Source: Actinomycetes bacterium (lineage in GTDB: Bacteria > Actinomycetota > Acidimicrobiia > Acidimicrobiales > SZUA-35). Taken from it: DNA of 6,021 nucleotides. Under the pieces are notes generated by a model. The model did not search any database. It was not told where the DNA came from and saw only the letters and a program-made list of their open reading frames with translations. Position numbers and translations under genes: made by a program. Positions 5,487 to 6,021 of the stretch are shown piece after piece. The stretch lies in NCBI GenBank assembly GCA_024227975.1, contig JAAETV010000718.1, forward strand, positions 1 through 6,021, given 5' to 3'. Position 1 is the stretch's first letter; every line of letters starts with the position of its first letter.

Positions 5487-5724
5487 CCGGGTGCCATCTC
5501 CAGGAAGGGCCGAGGGTCGTAGAGCTCATCGCCCCTTCGGCTCCGGGTGGGGCCGCCTCTTGGGTGCTGGCCAGAGCGGCCACGAAGGTATCGGCCCCCT
5601 CGAGCGCCATCAAGGGGTCATCGACCTTCACATCGTCGGCCAGGAATTCCCTGACCTTGTCGATCCGGATCTGACCGGGGACGGTAGCTCCCAGATAGTC
5701 ACGGATGAGTTGGATGTTGTCCAC
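5483..5724 (-). pseudogene. Broken NTF2/SnoaL-like protein gene with internal deletion
   Basis: From GTG 5724 (AGGGTAGG eight bases before it) the minus strand reads VDNIQLIRDYLGATVPG, then IDKVREFLADDVKVDDPLMAL and EGADTFVAALAS. This is the opening of an NTF2-like (SnoaL-type) domain, normally about 110-130 residues. After about residue 53 the family pattern stops. A different frame at 5530-5486 then gives DELYDPRPFLEMAPG and TAG, which looks like the proper C-terminus of the same family. The middle, with most of the beta-sheet that forms the cavity, is missing: only about 34 bases separate the two pieces, and the total of 242 bases is not a multiple of three. Left unrepaired, the first frame runs on to 5410 inside the oxidoreductase gene with an unrelated tail. 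The 83 bases between this gene and the AraC-type stop (5725-5807) show only a short inverted repeat, GAACG-GAG-CGTTC. Confidence 0.72.
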
Positions 5725-5807
5725 GAAGCGCAACCTACCCTTGGGCCCCTCCCCCGACTGTTGAATCCTTGCGAATCTGAAGAGCGGAACGCTCCGTTCG
5801 CGTCCGG

Positions 5808-6021
5808 CTAGGGACGACGAGGCCGCAAGGCGATCGAGCAGTCGACTTGCCACCCTGCGGCGTCGAGGACCTCGGGCGGACGGGCCAACGCCCGACTATG
5901 TTCGATCTCGACCAGTCCGGCCTCGCCGTCGAGGCGTGACCGACGATCCCAGATGCTGGGAGAGCAGCCGAATTGAGCCCGAAACACCCGTGAAAAGTCG
6001 GACGGGGTTGCGAAGCCGACC
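5808..6021 (-). CDS. AraC family transcriptional regulator, C-terminal part
   Basis: The frame enters from the right edge and reads VGFATPSDFSRVFRAQFGCSPSIWDRR. This is the second helix-turn-helix of the AraC family (GF.....FSR.FR..FG.SPS), ending about residue 27 of the visible part. Another 43 residues follow to TAG at 5810-5808, which is longer than most AraC tails. They begin LVEIEHSRALARPPEVL and could be the start of a cut-down GyrI-like effector domain, as in AraC-GyrI fusions, but the match is too weak to claim. The N-terminal part lies outside the window, so ligand and targets are unknown. The broken NTF2-like gene follows 83 bases downstream on the same strand. Confidence 0.85.
   Translation of the reverse strand, partial: VGFATPSDFSRVFRAQFGCSPSIWDRRSRLDGEAGLVEIEHSRALARPPEVLDAAGWQVDCSIALRPRRP

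Overview
The window is about 6 kb of high-GC DNA with dense genes, short gaps, strongly G/C-biased third codon positions, GTG starts and several apparently leaderless starts. Together with an Eis-type acetyltransferase and a luciferase-like, probably F420-dependent oxidoreductase, this points to an actinobacterium, perhaps of the Acidimicrobiia type; the lineage is inference. There is no CRISPR array, insertion sequence, rRNA or recognisable tRNA.

Left part, minus strand (1-2904). From upstream to downstream: a 100-residue monooxygenase-like (ABM/dimeric alpha-beta barrel) protein (2602-2904), a 410-residue Eis-like GNAT acetyltransferase (1287-2519) and selD, selenophosphate synthetase (167-1216). 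A possible gene start (1-41) runs off the left edge. The main discovery is that selD is itself a selenoprotein gene. The uninterrupted reading frame begins only at an internal GTG (1126). Reading upstream through one in-frame TGA (1163-1165) restores the SelD N-terminus, with the active-site motif HGAG-U-GCK, an ATG at 1216 and a good Shine-Dalgarno. A SECIS-like stem-loop lies just after the TGA. A conventional gene caller would lose the first 30 residues, including the catalytic Sec and Lys. The organism must therefore decode selenocysteine, and this enzyme makes the selenium donor needed for its own synthesis.

Middle part, plus strand (3035-4370). This is a tight three-gene operon: an ArsR-type autorepressor, an SRPBCC/AHSA1 protein and a DUF1697 protein. 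The joints are ATGA and TGATG stop/start overlaps. The intergenic region in front of it (2905-3034), shared with the divergent ABM-like gene, carries tandem 16-bp GTAAC-N6-GTTAC sites with a 17-bp step. The second site is the core of a perfect 30-bp inverted repeat next to the -10 box, a likely ArsR operator.

Right part. A luciferase-like (LLM class) oxidoreductase (4437-5486, plus) converges on a decayed NTF2/SnoaL-like gene (5483-5724, minus) that has lost its middle and its frame; the two stop codons share one CTAG. The C-terminal end of an AraC-family regulator (5808-6021, minus) enters from the right edge.
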